64,000 nucleotides of DNA, from positions 17,264,501-17,328,500 of the forward strand of contig JAWUZG010000051.1 in the NCBI GenBank assembly GCA_036785705.1. The letters are read 5' to 3'. The stretch's first letter is position 1. Each line of letters starts with the position of its first letter. The notes beneath the pieces were generated by a model, which was not told where the DNA came from, did not search any database, and saw only the letters and a list, made by a program, of their open reading frames with translations. This document shows, piece by piece, positions 38,755 to 50,849 of this stretch. The DNA is from Acanthornis magna (taxonomy: Eukaryota; Chordata; Aves; Passeriformes; Acanthizidae). The translations under genes were made by a program, and so were the position numbers.

Positions 38755-39247
38755 GCCAGCAGCTGCAGCGCCTCTTAAATATAATACATTTTAAACATAG
38801 CCTTTGATCCAAAAAGTCCATTAACAATTCTATAACAAACCAACACAGATCATTCTACATCTGCCACAATTATACACCATTTCTACAGGGGCTTGTTACT
38901 GGCCATAGCCAAAGAAAAAGCCTGGAAAGATTTCAACTTTGACTTTGTCCATTAGTGCTACTTAGGTCCTTTAACAAAGAACACTAGGGACACAATTTCA
39001 TAGTTTAACATGTCAGTGTATTTCACTGTAATAGCCCCTTCCTCAGGCTTTTCTCATGTTTAGGTGCTCAAGCTTGTTCTTTACCCAAATATTGTCTCTT
39101 TTGCTCTTTCTACATGTGAAAAATACTCTTTAACTTTAAAACCATACCAGTTATGAAAACCTGGTCTATACAACTACTATTGAAAGCTTTCTATTACGGT
39201 ATTGAAAAACTAAAGGATGGCATCTTTTGAAATTTTCATCGTTAGTT

Positions 39248-39276
39248 TAACTGTATTATTTCCAATAATACAGTTA
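39248..39276. repeat. Perfect hairpin, 13-bp arms, 3-nt loop
   Basis: TAACTGTATTATT at 39248-39260 and its exact reverse complement at 39264-39276 flank a TCC loop. It lies about 0.9 kb downstream of the PARP11 stop codon, possibly in the 3' UTR, where it would fold in RNA. Confidence 0.85.
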
Positions 39277-40172
39277 TTGGAAGTTAATTTAAACATTGTC
39301 TTCAATAACAGCAAGTACATGAGCACTGAGTGCATCTTAAACTCCAACCAGACAGGAATCACAGCAGCACATGAATACTGTAACAAGATGGCAAAAATTC
39401 CATAGGATAAGAACTGAGAAAGGTGTATGGCACTGCTGATATCCCAACAGTGAGCCCAACAGTTACATACCAAACAACTAGCAACCACAAGTTTATGGGC
39501 TTCATTTCCGTCACAACCAATGGTCAAATCCTAGTGCAAGGGCTCGGTAATTTTCCCAGTACAGAATTAAAGCTTACAGTAAAATGTACAGAAAGTTAAA
39601 CCCGATAGCTTTGTTGAACTTTATCTGGATAAAACTGATGAAGGAGCTGTAGATTTTTAAAATTTTTCCTTTTTTAGGTTTAGAATCCAAACTAAGAGAC
39701 CTCCAAACAAAGCAACATGTACTACAGAACACAGACACACACACGTGTAGCCACGTCCCCTGGGGTTTTGCTGTTGTTTCTCTTACTTTATGTTTTATAG
39801 GCAATCTTTATAAAAGATTAGTTTCATCATATGCATACTATATTAGAGGCATATTTCTACCACTTTTAATATACTTTAGAAAATCAGAACATAAATCTTA
39901 CCTTTGAAAACTTACCAATGCTCAATGTATTTAAGGCTCACTAAGCAACTTCAGATTTGTAATAGTCTCTACATTTGAAAAATGCATTAGTACAGTTTAC
40001 AGATTTTTAAAAACAGTTCACCAGTCTCTCTTAAATATTTAATTGTTTCTCTCCTCCATAAATGTATGCCAGCTTTTTTTTCACCTCTCTTTCATGCATC
40101 ATGTTTTTATGTTGTTGCCTTTACAAAAGGAACAAAAGTATCAAAAAACCACAAACAATGCTCAGTTCAAAC

Positions 40173-40486
40173 TTAACAAAATTCTATTAAGTACTCAGGG
40201 TAGATTTGGTTGGCATCAAAGATGACAAAGATCTTTGGATTCCAGGTATTATCCACACAGCTGTCATACAAGTTCACAAAGCTTCCATCTTTTGAAGGAG
40301 GCCTCATGTATTTTGAATCACCGCCGATATAGTCACCAGTTAATACACGAGCAAGAAACATGACTTTATCTGGTCTATGTAGATGAGGCTGCAGATTCAC
40401 ACCATGAATCTGAAAAGTATCTCCGTGCTTCATGCTCTCTTTGCAGAAATGGCTGGAATATGATGCATCTCTTGCAAAATAGGTCC
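40173..40486 (-). CDS. PARP11: PARP11 last coding exon (catalytic C-terminus)
   Basis: The acceptor is TTTGAAAG before 40486. The 314-nt stretch completes Gly227 and runs to TAA at 40175-40173. It carries Tyr229 of the triad, [18 protein letters not shown] and the last strand with Ile312. The segment after FQIHGVNLQ is slightly shorter than in human, otherwise conservation is high. The 3' UTR continues below 40173. Confidence 0.95.
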
Positions 40487-43400
40487 CTTTCAAATAAAAA
40501 AAAATTAAAATCTGATGATTTTCTGACCGTGACAGCTTGACTACTAGAGCATAGCTATCAAGATGATGAAAAATGTCAGTTCTTTAATGCTCATTAGTAA
40601 TCCCTTTTTTTCCTTTTTTTTTTTAATTAATTGATTATGACAATATGACCAAATATTTTTAGTGTGAACACTTTAGTAGGAAGATTGTCTTGTGATCAGC
40701 ACTGCTTTGCTGGGCACCCCTTCCGCATGCTCCCTGGTCCTACCAGCCAGTTGTGACAATTACATTCCTTACTGCATCCTTAATTACACTTGCCATAAAA
40801 TCAGAGCTGTATTAAACAGCTCTAGGGTGAAGACAAGGCATGCACCACAAAATAGACACTATAGGGAACACTTAACAATGTTGAACTGTTAACACTACCA
40901 AACTGTGGTATGTTACAACAATACTTACCTTTTCCATACACAGCAGCATGCATCCCATTTATTCTCCAGTCAAAGTTATGAATACATATTGCTTCTACAA
41001 ATTCATTACTGGTGCCATGAAACAGCATCTGCTCATTAATTGTTGGGACACCTCTTTTCTTCTTCAGCTGAGCTTTTTTCCTACAGAAAACACACAATAA
41101 ATACATAAAAAAGCACAGAATAAATAAATAAATAGCTGTACAAACACACTAAATTACTACTGTGAAAACACTCCTTAGGGTACAGACCTAAAACATTTCA
41201 TACATTCCACTTTACAAGTACCTAGGTGACTCTAGTTTTTAAGCAGGTCAGACTTCTTAAAGTACACATATAGAAATCACACATTTCTGCATGCTGTGGA
41301 CTGTTTGCTGGCATAGTCCAAGATTTGGAAAAAAGGTCTTCCTATACCAATTTTATCAACATTGTTCATTTGTCATGAGTTTCAGTGTGGTCATTTTCTG
41401 CAGATACATTTTTAAAAGAAAGGTAACTTTAGACATTTTGTTCCCCCTATCTACTGAAATGTCATGATGGAAGGGATAACATAGTTGGTAGATTACAAAG
41501 TACTTTCACCTAGGTAAACCAGCAAAAACTGATCTAAGGGCCAGTAATGCTGAACATCAGAAATTTTTTCAATCAGCAGCCCTCTATTGTTGATCTCTGA
41601 CAATATATATATGTAGCCTAGAGTAAATTCTCTTGAAACAGGGAAAACTTTCAAAACCATAAAAGTTTAAGTAGCAATTGTTCCTCCTAAGTAGTAGAAT
41701 GTACCGGGCACACTGGAAAGCTGGCTCTGCAGAATGCAGAAATGCCACAACAGGACACTTTGTTAATTTGGAACAGAAATTGAGGAGTCTAACTGTTCTA
41801 AAAAGCATCATCTTAGCACTTTCCACCAGCAGCAACAAGCTAATCCAGTTCAACAAAATTAAGTTGATCCAGCACTGTGAAAATTCTCATTCGGCCAATA
41901 GACTCAATAAAAGGGGAAACCTACAGCAAAACTAAATACCCAGAGACATGCTCTTTGTACATATGCAAGCACATAAGCTTTTTCTTAAAAAAGGTCAGCA
42001 ATCGCACTAACCAACACCTTTGTTTACTTGCTGTACTCCTCAACAACTCCAAACTGAGAAGCTAGTCTAAGCATCATTCTCTTTCTAACTTTCCTCCCTG
42101 GGACACCAAAAGAAGTCAATTTGAAATGCTGGAATACCTATCTCTTTATAACATACTCCCAGGCAATAATTTCTTCATCAGTGTGTGTAAGCCTGTAGTA
42201 CTGCCTTGTGACCCAGTACCACCTTGTTACCCAAGAGCAGGACCTGGGATTTCAGCTTACTGACCTCACACAACTGGCCTCAGGCCATCAATCCAGCCTG
42301 TCCAGATCCCTCTGCAGAGCCTTCATGATCTCCAGCAGATGAACACTCCCACCCAGCTTGGTACCATTTGCAAACTGACTGAGGGTGCCTTCAATCCCCT
42401 TGTCCAGATCAGGGATAAAGATATTAAACAGGACTGGTCCCAACACTGAGCCCTGGCGGACACACTTTGTGACCAGCTGGATGTAATTCCATTCACCACC
42501 ACTCCCTTGGGCCTGGCTATCCTGACATTTTTTACCCAGCAAACAGTGCACCTGTCCAAGCCATGAGCAGCCAGTTTCTCCAGGAGAATGCTGTGGGAAA
42601 CAGTGTTGCAGGCTCTACTGAAGTCCAGGTAAAAAGTATCTGCAGCCTTTCCCTCATCCACTTAGTGGGTCTCCCTGTCATAGAAGGTGAGGTTGGTCGA
42701 GCAGGACCTGCCTTTCCTAAACTTATCCTGGCTGAGCCTGATCCCCTGGTTGTCCTGCACTTGCTGTGTGATGGCAGTCAGGATGAGCTGTCCCATGATC
42801 TTCCCCAGCACTGAGGTGAGCCTGACAGGTCTGTAGTTCTCTGGATCCTCCTTCCAACCTTTCTTGTGGATGGGCATTACATTTGCTCACCACCAGTCAA
42901 CTGGGACCTCCCCAGTGAGCCAGGACTGCTGGTAAATGGTTGAATGTGGCTCAGTGAGCACTTCACCAGCCCCCTTGGTACCTTCCAGTGGATTCCATCT
43001 GTCCCCATAGACTTGTGTAGTGTAGCAAGTTCCATTTTCTTTTCAATTACAAGGGCTACATTTTGCTCCCTACTTCTGTCTACCAGCTCAGGGTCTGGGG
43101 TGCCCAGGTAACAACTGATCTTACTGTTAATGCCTTCTTTGCCTCATTCTTTAAGTACCTCAGCCTCTTCCTCATCCTCTGCCACTATGTTTCCCCCACA
43201 TCCAATAAAGGATGGAGATTCTCCATAGCTCCCCTTTTCCTGTTGACTTATTTTAAAATAAGTATTTTTATTGTCTTTTACAGCAGTGGCCAAATTAGGT
43301 TCTAGTTGGGCTTTGGTCCTTCTAATTTTCTCCCTGCAAAAATCACACCTTTAATCCTCCTGAGTTGCCTGCCCCTTCCTCCCAAGGTCCTAACTCTCTT

Positions 43401-46400
43401 TTTCCTCTGAATTCCACCTGAAGTTCTCTGTTTGGCCAGGCTGATCTTATTCCTCAACTGCTTTAGGATTTCCCTCTTGAAGAGCGTCCAGACTTCCTGC
43501 ACTCCTTTGCCCTTCAGGACTGCCTCACAAGGGACTCTGTCAAACAGTCACCTGAACAACCCAAAGTCTGACTGCTGGAAGTCCAAGGCAGCAGTTCTGC
43601 TGATCCCCTTCCCTACTCCTCCAAGAATAGAAGAAACTTAACTAAAAGTAAGATAACTGTATTAATCATTAACATGTATATGGAAAATCACTTCCTCATA
43701 CATGTTAATGATATAGCTTTAAATTAACAATAAATGTCGTATCTCTTAAAAAATCATGTAACTTACGCAAAAATTTAATATATATCTGGTTAGTTATTTC
43801 CTGACTCTTTAACTTAGTCTAGATGATTTTATTAGTGCAAAACATCTTTAAACCTTCTGATATGTACTCCTTCCTCCAAGATACACAAATAGCTTTTGTC
43901 AAGTACAACTGCCTAAGCCTGATAGTACAAAATAAAGTGGACACCAAACTGGGCACTTCCTACTTCTTCCAGGCCAGCACAATATGAAGAGGGAAAAGCC
44001 AAGAACTTAGAACAAGGTTTTGCAGCACATTAAACTTAAAAGAAATTGCATGAATATGTATTAATTGGATGCTTAATTCTGCCCTATGCTTCATAAAGTT
44101 AAGAAATTCAACAAGACAGAAATATTAATTAGCTTTTTTCAGTAAAAATTACAGTAATACAAGCCTCTCAAGGAATCATTTTACAAAAAGCTAATATTTA
44201 TTCTCCTTACTTCACTGTAAGGATCATGGGCATCTACCACACAGATATTCTGAACATCTCTAATACATTATCTGTGCTACACCTTTATCTAATACATGTC
44301 TACAAGTATTACATTTCTGCACCTGCAGAAGCTACAGTCTTGAAAATTAAATTTTGAGTAGAGAGAAAGGACAAATAAGAACATTTTTTAAAGTCAAAAT
44401 GTAACAAAAATTTTCATTAGTAATAAAAACAAACATATTTCTGCTGCATGACTTAAACTTTTCTCCATTAGCAATCCTAAAACTGTTGGGTTTAGAAATA
44501 ATCTCACCTGCAAAAAAACTCCCACAAGTCTAGATTTTGTATTCTCTTAATTCTTTTAATTCGGTGGCTATCCATTGTTTTTCCAAAGAGACTAGAAACT
44601 TCATTATATTCATTTGTTTTCTTTTGCAATGGAATAAGCTGGAAAAAAAGAGGTTAGTAGGATTTCAATTCGATGCATTATTTCATTGTCACATGTTTTT
44701 GACCAACTTGCATACCAACTCTTACCTGGTATGGCTCCTCAGTATTTACATTCTCCCAGTGTGAAGGCATAGGGATAGCCTCATTTTCACAGATGAAACT
44801 TCAAACAAAAAAGGTAAAAACACATCACTTCAAAGACATGAGGCATTTTCTTCCCATCAAACTCCTGCTCCAAACAACACAGTCCGCAAAAAAAGCAAAC
44901 CCCCATGAAGTTTATACAGAGCTACTAAAAAGAGTGGTTTAAGTATACGCACTACATACACAGAAGTTCTTAAGCCTTAAAACTGGGACTAAAAGAAGGA
45001 ATCTCCTGGAAGAATGTCATCAGACAGAAATAAGAGTACTGAATGCAATTATTCAAGAAAAAAGGAAAAAAGTAAATTGCCACATCATTGTATGCACTAT
45101 TTAGCAAATATCTACTGAAAAAATGTTGATACTTCAAAAAAACAGGTCTTCTTGAAAGTCAGTGTAAACAGATTGCTACTACATTTCTTATGACAAAAGA
45201 CAAATTTCTTTTTGAATGTATAACCACACTACAATTCAGAACTAAAATTTTTCTCAGAAACTATTTGGGGAAAAAACACAACATATCCCATGTACTCAAT
45301 TTCACTTGCGGTAGTAACACTGCATAGCTCAGTTTATTGTTTAGTGAGTACCAGATTTACATCAGCACAGCTTTACATCTAATGTCTGATCAAGTGGTAA
45401 GAAACTGACAATCTAAAGCAATTAGACTCATAAAAGAATTGTTACAACACAAGTTTTTTAAGTCCAAATCATTTTAGAGTAAATGACTAAAACATAGGCA
45501 AGAAATAGAACTCAATCTTTGTCAAACGACTCCATTTTTTGGTGCTGTTTCCCTGCAGTAATTTTGATACAACAGGTATTCAGAGCAAGTGACTCTCAAA
45601 AACTATAAATATAAACAATAAAGACAAAACACTTTTGTTTCATTTTACTTAAAAGAATCAGGAATAAAATAAAAAGAAGGAGTCTTCCTCTTATTTCCTT
45701 ACCTGAATGAATTGATTGCAAAGGGAGCTCGCTTTATTGGACGTTGCTTAAGGGTAGTTAGGTTGATTTGTTTCATCACTGAGCATAAAAAAAAATTAGG
45801 ATGAAAGTTCTGGGAATTCATCTACAGAATTATGAAATATTAAAGTCTCATTTTTTTAAAAGAATGTTACTACATCCTAAGTTACTTGACAGGAATTCCC
45901 ATTTCAACAAGTAACAAATCAGCATTTTCAAAAAATGTTTCTAAATGTATTGCCATTTATATGACTTGGCAAAATAGGCAAATATTACACACACAAAACA
46001 TTTCTTTTTAAAATATCCATCTAACATTCTGCCCCACTAAATCACGGGCAAAAGTTCTACTGACTTTAATGGGATGACAAAGAATACACTATCCTTAATC
46101 TAAGACGTCATGACCTACAGACAATAACATAAAAACTGTTCTTTAGCATATGCGTTTAGTTTATTTTGGATGCAAAACAGTTTTTTACAAGCAGATATTT
46201 CAACACAAGCAAGCATAAAACTCCTCATATTGTTAGATATTACTTTACTGCCAGTACATTGCTGTTTTACTCAGTCTCCACTTTCTGTATTTGAAATATC
46301 TGAAGTTTGAGTATATTGGAATATGTATTTACTTCCTTAATTTCCTATATTTAAGCAAATAAGAATTTTGTAATTTAATCAGAAAATATACAATCTATGA

Positions 46401-47367
46401 ATGGAAAAACTAAAAAAAAGTTATTAGAACACATCTTTGAACAAAGAACAGATTGCATTTATAATTAGTTACATACATTAGAAACCTGTAATATTCTGTA
46501 ATTTGCAAAAACAGCTTAAGTGAGATCTTTACAATCTACTAGAAAATCTGTTTGCCTATCCCCATTGTTATTCTGAGAACAGAACCGGCTTCAACTACCT
46601 GCTCAATTATTAAATCACTTTGATGCCAGTATTTTGCAGAAAGCCTCCTTCACAGCAATATTTCCTATACAGACTGAATGGAAGAGGTTTTCCAAGCTTA
46701 CAGTCAGTTGCACATTAAAGAAAAAAGGTTTGAACTTCCCAGTTCAATACATGTATCCTACATGCCACCTGCAGCTGAAGCAAGCAGCAGGAACGCGATG
46801 GAGTGCTGTTAAACAAGACATGCTACTTATTAATAAACTACACAAAAATATCTAACAGGGCAGCTGTTTCTAAAAACTCCTATGTACTTTCCAGTAAAGA
46901 AGACATTCACTATCACATGTTTTTGCACCAGATATGAGGACAATAACCTGCTGAATGAACAAATGCACTGGTATATCTGACACCTTCTGTTATTTGAATT
47001 TACTGTATGGAAAGAGACATACCTGAAAAGTCCAGTGTGTAGTTAAACTTTGCAGTTGTGAAAGACAGAGAACCATGGGGGTTTGTCCGGAAACTCCTTT
47101 CAATATCTTCACTGCTAATCGAGCAGTGACTGTTTGAGTCGGTCTTCAAAACAAAAGAAAAAGCACATTTAGACAAATTCAGCAAAAGGTAATTTGCTAT
47201 ATGGAATCTATCAGAGCCAATATAACTTTATGGGTATTTACCTGAAACATATGCCATTTACCACACTCAGCCAAATAAAACCAGCCCCACTGAGTATCAG
47301 AGGTATCCATCTCTTCAACTGAGCTTTCCATCTTTGGAAACACATCTTCTGATGTTCCTTGAAGCAT
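40173..47367 (-). CDS. PARP11: PARP11, mono-ADP-ribosyltransferase, complete coding sequence in seven exons
   Basis: PARP11 transfers single ADP-ribose units from NAD+ to proteins. It has been linked to the nuclear envelope and to dampening of interferon receptor signalling in mammals. Joining 47367-47242, 47143-47023, 45778-45703, 44798-44726, 44638-44508, 41080-40929 and 40486-40173 gives 993 nt, or 330 residues plus TAA, against about 331 in human. All splice sites are GT-AG and all phases match. Residues from about 20 to 100 form the WWE domain ([17 protein letters not shown]), which binds poly(ADP-ribose)-type ligands. The catalytic domain has His197 (FHGTS), Tyr229 (GTYFARD) and Ile312 (KIFVIFD), the H-Y-I triad of a mono-transferase. 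The chosen ATG at 47367 is five codons before nothing else in frame upstream within its exon except the GAA that follows the acceptor. Human also has a longer form starting in exon 1, which I could not reproduce here. Confidence 0.95.
40487..40928. other. PARP11 intron, nothing else seen
   Basis: Short intron of 442 bp between the two catalytic-domain exons. No repeat or other feature recognised. Confidence 0.7.
40929..41080 (-). CDS. PARP11: PARP11 coding exon with the HGT catalytic motif
   Basis: The acceptor is TTCTGTAG before 41080 and the donor is GTAAGT from 40928. The 152-nt exon completes Arg176 and ends with one base of Gly227. It encodes [19 protein letters not shown], then [19 protein letters not shown]. 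His197 sits in the NAD-binding HGT motif. Confidence 0.95.
42165..43640 (-). mobile_element. CR1 LINE with reverse transcriptase remnant, reverse orientation
   Basis: Broken minus-strand frames read CR1 reverse transcriptase in order: [18 protein letters not shown] and [10 protein letters not shown] (42662-42877), then [17 protein letters not shown] (42323-42661), and in the next frame [20 protein letters not shown] (42288-42551). Frameshifts separate them. It sits in a PARP11 intron in the same transcriptional sense as the gene. The family's 3' end is missing at 42165. The boundary at 43640 is approximate and lies 25 bp from the hairpin. Confidence 0.88.
43665..43712. repeat. Perfect inverted repeat, 15-bp arms, 18-nt spacer
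   Basis: ATCATTAACATGTAT at 43665-43679 matches the exact reverse complement at 43698-43712. It lies just beyond the edge of the CR1 insertion in a PARP11 intron. Confidence 0.85.
44508..44638 (-). CDS. PARP11: PARP11 coding exon (between WWE and catalytic domain)
   Basis: The acceptor is TTTTTTTCCAG before 44638 and the donor is GTGAGA from 44507. The 131-nt exon starts in phase 0 and leaves two bases over. It encodes [27 protein letters not shown] and NLDLWEFFC, the start of the catalytic fold in PARP11/12/13-type proteins. Confidence 0.93.
44726..44798 (-). CDS. PARP11: PARP11 coding exon (linker, 73 nt)
   Basis: The acceptor is GTTTGAAG before 44798 and the donor is GTAAGA from 44725. 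It completes Ser108 and ends in phase 0. It encodes [20 protein letters not shown] then EPYQ, close to the human linker. Too short to appear as an ORF. Confidence 0.92.
44799..45702. other. PARP11 intron, nothing else seen
   Basis: AT-rich intron of about 0.9 kb with no recognisable repeat. Confidence 0.65.
45703..45778 (-). CDS. PARP11: PARP11 coding exon (76 nt, end of WWE region)
   Basis: The acceptor is ATGCTCAG before 45778 and the donor is GTAAGG from 45702. It completes Val83 and leaves two bases of Ser108. It encodes [20 protein letters not shown] then INSF, matching the human MKQMNLTTGKQR region. Found only through splice-phase reading. Confidence 0.92.
45779..47022. other. PARP11 intron, nothing else seen
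   Basis: AT-rich intron of 1.2 kb. No repeat family or additional exon recognised. Confidence 0.65.
47023..47143 (-). CDS. PARP11: PARP11 coding exon (WWE domain, second half)
   Basis: The acceptor is TTTTGAAG before 47143 and the donor is GTATGT from 47022. The 121-nt exon is in phase 0 and leaves one base of Val83. It encodes [20 protein letters not shown] and [13 protein letters not shown], the second half of the WWE fold. Confidence 0.94.
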
Positions 47368-47370
47368 TTC
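47242..47370 (-). CDS. PARP11: PARP11 start-codon exon (WWE domain, first half)
   Basis: The acceptor is ATGTTTCAG before 47370 and the donor is GTAAAT from 47241. The first three bases (GAA) precede ATG at 47367-47365, which has G at -3 and C at +4, an adequate context; the next in-frame ATG, Met14, has a stronger one. It encodes [23 protein letters not shown] and [10 protein letters not shown]. The acceptor is pyrimidine-poor. If it were skipped, upstream in-frame ATGs at 47385 and 47379 would give a slightly longer start. Confidence 0.92.
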
Positions 47371-50300
47371 CTGAAACATCCGCATACATACACAATTAAA
47401 AAATTTTGAAAAATTTATAGAAAAAGCAAAATAAAGTGCATTTCAATAACTACCAAAAAAATCCTGTCAGGCTGAGGATTAATTTGTTTTTTTTCTTTCC
47501 AGAGAAAAATTCTCAATTTGCTACTTATCCAGTATTATCCTTTAAGTTAGTTAAACATATTCAAAATTCTCTTAACTGTCTGTGAAGTGTGCTAGTAAAG
47601 GCAAGAGCTACAGGCTTTATCAGATCAAAGAGAAGCGCTAAATTTCACATCGATGGTCGTAGGACCAAGGCCACTCAGAAATAGAGCCACAACAGTCTCT
47701 TCATTCATACTTCTCAGGAATGAAGTATTGGTGTTACATCCAACAGCTTGATGGAAACATCTACTAGGTACTCACCAGCAGTGAACAAATCAAATTGGAT
47801 ATCCAAAGTTGTAAGAAAAAAAATTTAAAACTAAGACAAAGAATACAATTATTTAACTGTGCAGGCCCACAGTACATTATTCCTCCATGTTGCATGAAGA
47901 ATGGTTTTCTCCCTAATGCACCCACTTAAAAATGACACAGTAAAATTCCCAGTACTCTGTACTTGTATTTATAGAGAAGGTTCACACCGAAAGCCAGAGT
48001 GGCTCCCACACAAGTAATGAGTATCATAGCTGAGGTTCTCCAGGATGGAAGAAAAAGAACTAAGGAAAGGATATAGCAGGGGGCTACAAAATCATGACAA
48101 AACCAAGCAGGGAACAATCACATTTTCTTCTGACATACAGAGGAGACACCTATCGAAGGTTGCACATGTGAAGTTCAAAGTAAGTGAAATTGAAAAACTT
48201 CATGAACCAGATGGCAACCTATGGAATTTCTTTTCATGGTACAGAGCAGATGCTGCAAATTTATGGAAGTTCAAGAAGCAGGTAGACAAGTTTAAGCCTA
48301 CCAAGAGCTATGCCAGAATACCTTTAGAGGAAGGGTCCCTGCCAGATTTCAGCTCATTCTTCATTTGCCAATAAAATTCTGAAAACTCTGAAAGTGCTCA
48401 CCTCTACTTGCATCTATTTCCTAACACGTCAACTTTCTGCAACAACCTCCCCAAGCAAAAATTCTAAGTTTCAGGGAATCTTTCAGAGAAAGATGCTTGC
48501 CCACTCCTGGAAAACATCAGCAATTCATCCACTCTGTTTAACCAAAACACTTTGGCACTCTTCCCAAATATATCCTCAAGTTCACTTTTTCTTCCAAGAA
48601 GTGAAACAACACCCTCCAGCACAAGTCAAACAATGTGCAGTTAGTATCCTGGATGCGTCAGTTGTTTCCTGGTCACTTCAACCCAGAAAAAATAGAGACC
48701 TGAAGAAGACAAATACTGGAGAGTAAAAGTAGGCATCCCCCTTCTGGCCAGTGCTACTGGGGCAGCAGTTGAGAGCAGGAGGCACTTCTAGCACTACCCT
48801 TCAGCCCCTGTTTTTCCCAAGCTAGCCTGCTGTAGTTTGAAAAAAAGAAAAATCAGAGAAACCTCGTTGTGGTAATAGCTAGAGACTGTATTCTAATCAT
48901 CAAAAGCTCCAAAGGGTTACAAAAATCTAGATGCTTAGAGATCAGGGGAATCACAAGTGGACATCAAAAACTACCAAATTGCAGAATCTGAGGGCAAACC
49001 TACTTTGAAAATGGAAGCCTATCCAAGGCTACATGCATGGATTTCTGCCCCAAGTTCAAGCAGCACTACACAAAAGGTGCATCAGGTGCCCAGAAAAAAT
49101 GTTTTGAAATAGATAAGAAAACCATTCTCTACTTCAGAGGGCATCTGTCAACATCTCTTCTATTACCCACGGCAATACAGCCACAGAGCCTACATTCGCA
49201 TGGTCTTAAAAGCACAACTGGCCAACATTTTTTGATTAAAATCTTTCATCTTCAGCTTGATTCTTCCTCTCAGGTAAGTATTTGGCTATGTTCTCTCCCA
49301 CTGAGAAAAGGCAGAGGCAGGCTGAACTTCTTTAAAGCTGAAGAAAGCAATTGAGGCTTTTCTTGGTAATGTTTTGTTACCTCATGGTCCCATTAAAATG
49401 GTCAGACCTCAGTTTTCTCGCAGTGTTAGTTCAGGGCCTTGACTCTCATCAATCAAATCAATAATGCCTTTTGAACAAGAGGACATGCCTTTTACAAGTA
49501 GAAAAGACATGATTATATGTGCCTGCCAACACACTTAAGAGTCCTCCAGGGGCAACTCAGCCTCCAGAATAAACTATTTACTAAGGAGACTTTATTCCCA
49601 TAGCTTTCAAAAATCTTACATTCAATCCATATATATTACCCTAATCACAAAGTCTAGGATAAGCAGGTAGACTCCAAGATACTTTAGAAGTATGCTAAGC
49701 CATAAAAACAAGAGAACTGTTCTCAAAGGTGACACAAATCCAAAATGTTAGAAGGAATTACTGATTAATTCAAAATCAAATGCACACTGTTTTTAAGCAT
49801 CAGGTAGCATTTTGAAAAGGCCTCTCAACTGCCATTATTAGAACTGTTTCTACTGGTCCAGGAGTTACCAGAACAGCTCAAAGTAAACAAATCACTCAGG
49901 AAAAACATCCTCCTAAACAGGAAGAGCACTTGTTGTGCATTGTGACTGACTGGCTTTACTACTACTGGAAACGCACCTTCTCTTTTTTCCAGAAGTACTT
50001 TATGTTCGACTGATATACATGCTTTACAGTGTGTAATGAATGTGTAGGAATGGGAATTTTAAGGCCATCTAGTTTCAATCCCCCTGCCATGGGCAGGGAC
50101 ACCTTCCACTAGGCCAGGTTGCTCCAAGCCCCATCCAACCCGGTCTTGAACATGTCGAGGGATGGGGCATCCACAGCTTCTCCGGGCAACCTGTGCCAGG
50201 GTCTCACCACTGGCATGATAAAAACACAGCAGCATCCCAATGGGCTACTCTGTCTGGATTCCTGCTCTGTCTGCTTCACTTGGCACATCGTGCTTTATTG

Positions 50301-50849
50301 CCAAAGGCTCTTCTACCTACAAACGTCGACTTGGTACAGTATCCTGCTGGGAACACAGGCAGTACCCAGGGAATCTCCGGCTCTTCCTTAGAGAGCACGA
50401 CACCTGATGAGGAAACTTGCCTGAGATGAACCCGCAGGTCTTGGGAGGGGAGGCGATGAGGAGGAACAGCATTAGCACCAGTACGGGACACACGGTGAAA
50501 TGACAATGCCCTTCCCACCTGCGCCCCCACGCACCCTCTCCGTGCTGCCGGGGGCCACCGTCGCAATCACACCCGTAACCGAACCCTCCATAACTGAATC
50601 CATTGGCGCTCAAGGGCACGGCCCAGCGACCGAGCCGAGCACAGAACCACTACCCCTTCATCGGGACCGCAGGCCGCTCCCACACATACAGCGGCCGCCG
50701 CCTCCCACCCCCCTGCCCAACCTGGCAGCGCGCTCGGCGGCGGGGCGGGGCGGGGCGGGCAGCGGCCTGCGGGGCTCGGGCGCGGGGCGCGGGCGCGGCG
50801 CGGGGGCTCGGGACGGAAGCGGCGGCCGTTCCGCCCCGCCCGCACTCAC
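47371..50849. other. PARP11 first intron
   Basis: Intron of about 3.5 kb between the CpG-island exon and the start-codon exon. A CR1 tail lies at about 50050-50215. A plus-strand frame at 48045-48374 has no splice or promoter context and I do not recognise it. Confidence 0.6.
50050..50215 (-). mobile_element. CR1 LINE 3'-end fragment
   Basis: The plus strand reads CCCCTGCCATGGGCAGGGAC, ACCTTCCACTAGGCCAGGTT, GCTCCAAGCCCCATCCAAC and ATGGGGCATCCACAGCTTC, the reverse complement of the standard bird CR1 3' region. The same segment appears in the opposite orientation at 53990-54110. Confidence 0.85.

Larger units (their letters stand above)
36771..40172. other. Intergenic and PARP11 3' flank
   Basis: The part nearest 40172 should include the PARP11 3' UTR. 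On the minus strand, ATTAAA-type poly(A) signals occur at 40038-40043 and 39865-39870; I cannot tell which is used. The rest is AT-rich, with one small open frame at 38647-38754 and one perfect hairpin at 39248-39276. Confidence 0.5.
41081..44507. other. PARP11 intron carrying a CR1 insertion
   Basis: Intron of 3.4 kb. The CR1 LINE at about 42165-43640 and a hairpin at 43665-43712 are listed separately. The rest is AT-rich with no other gene recognised. Confidence 0.65.

Noticed and set aside
48045..48374. Plus-strand frame of 109 codons in PARP11 intron 1
   Set aside because: Charged and plausible at a glance, but antisense to the gene, with no transcript signals and no recognised domain.
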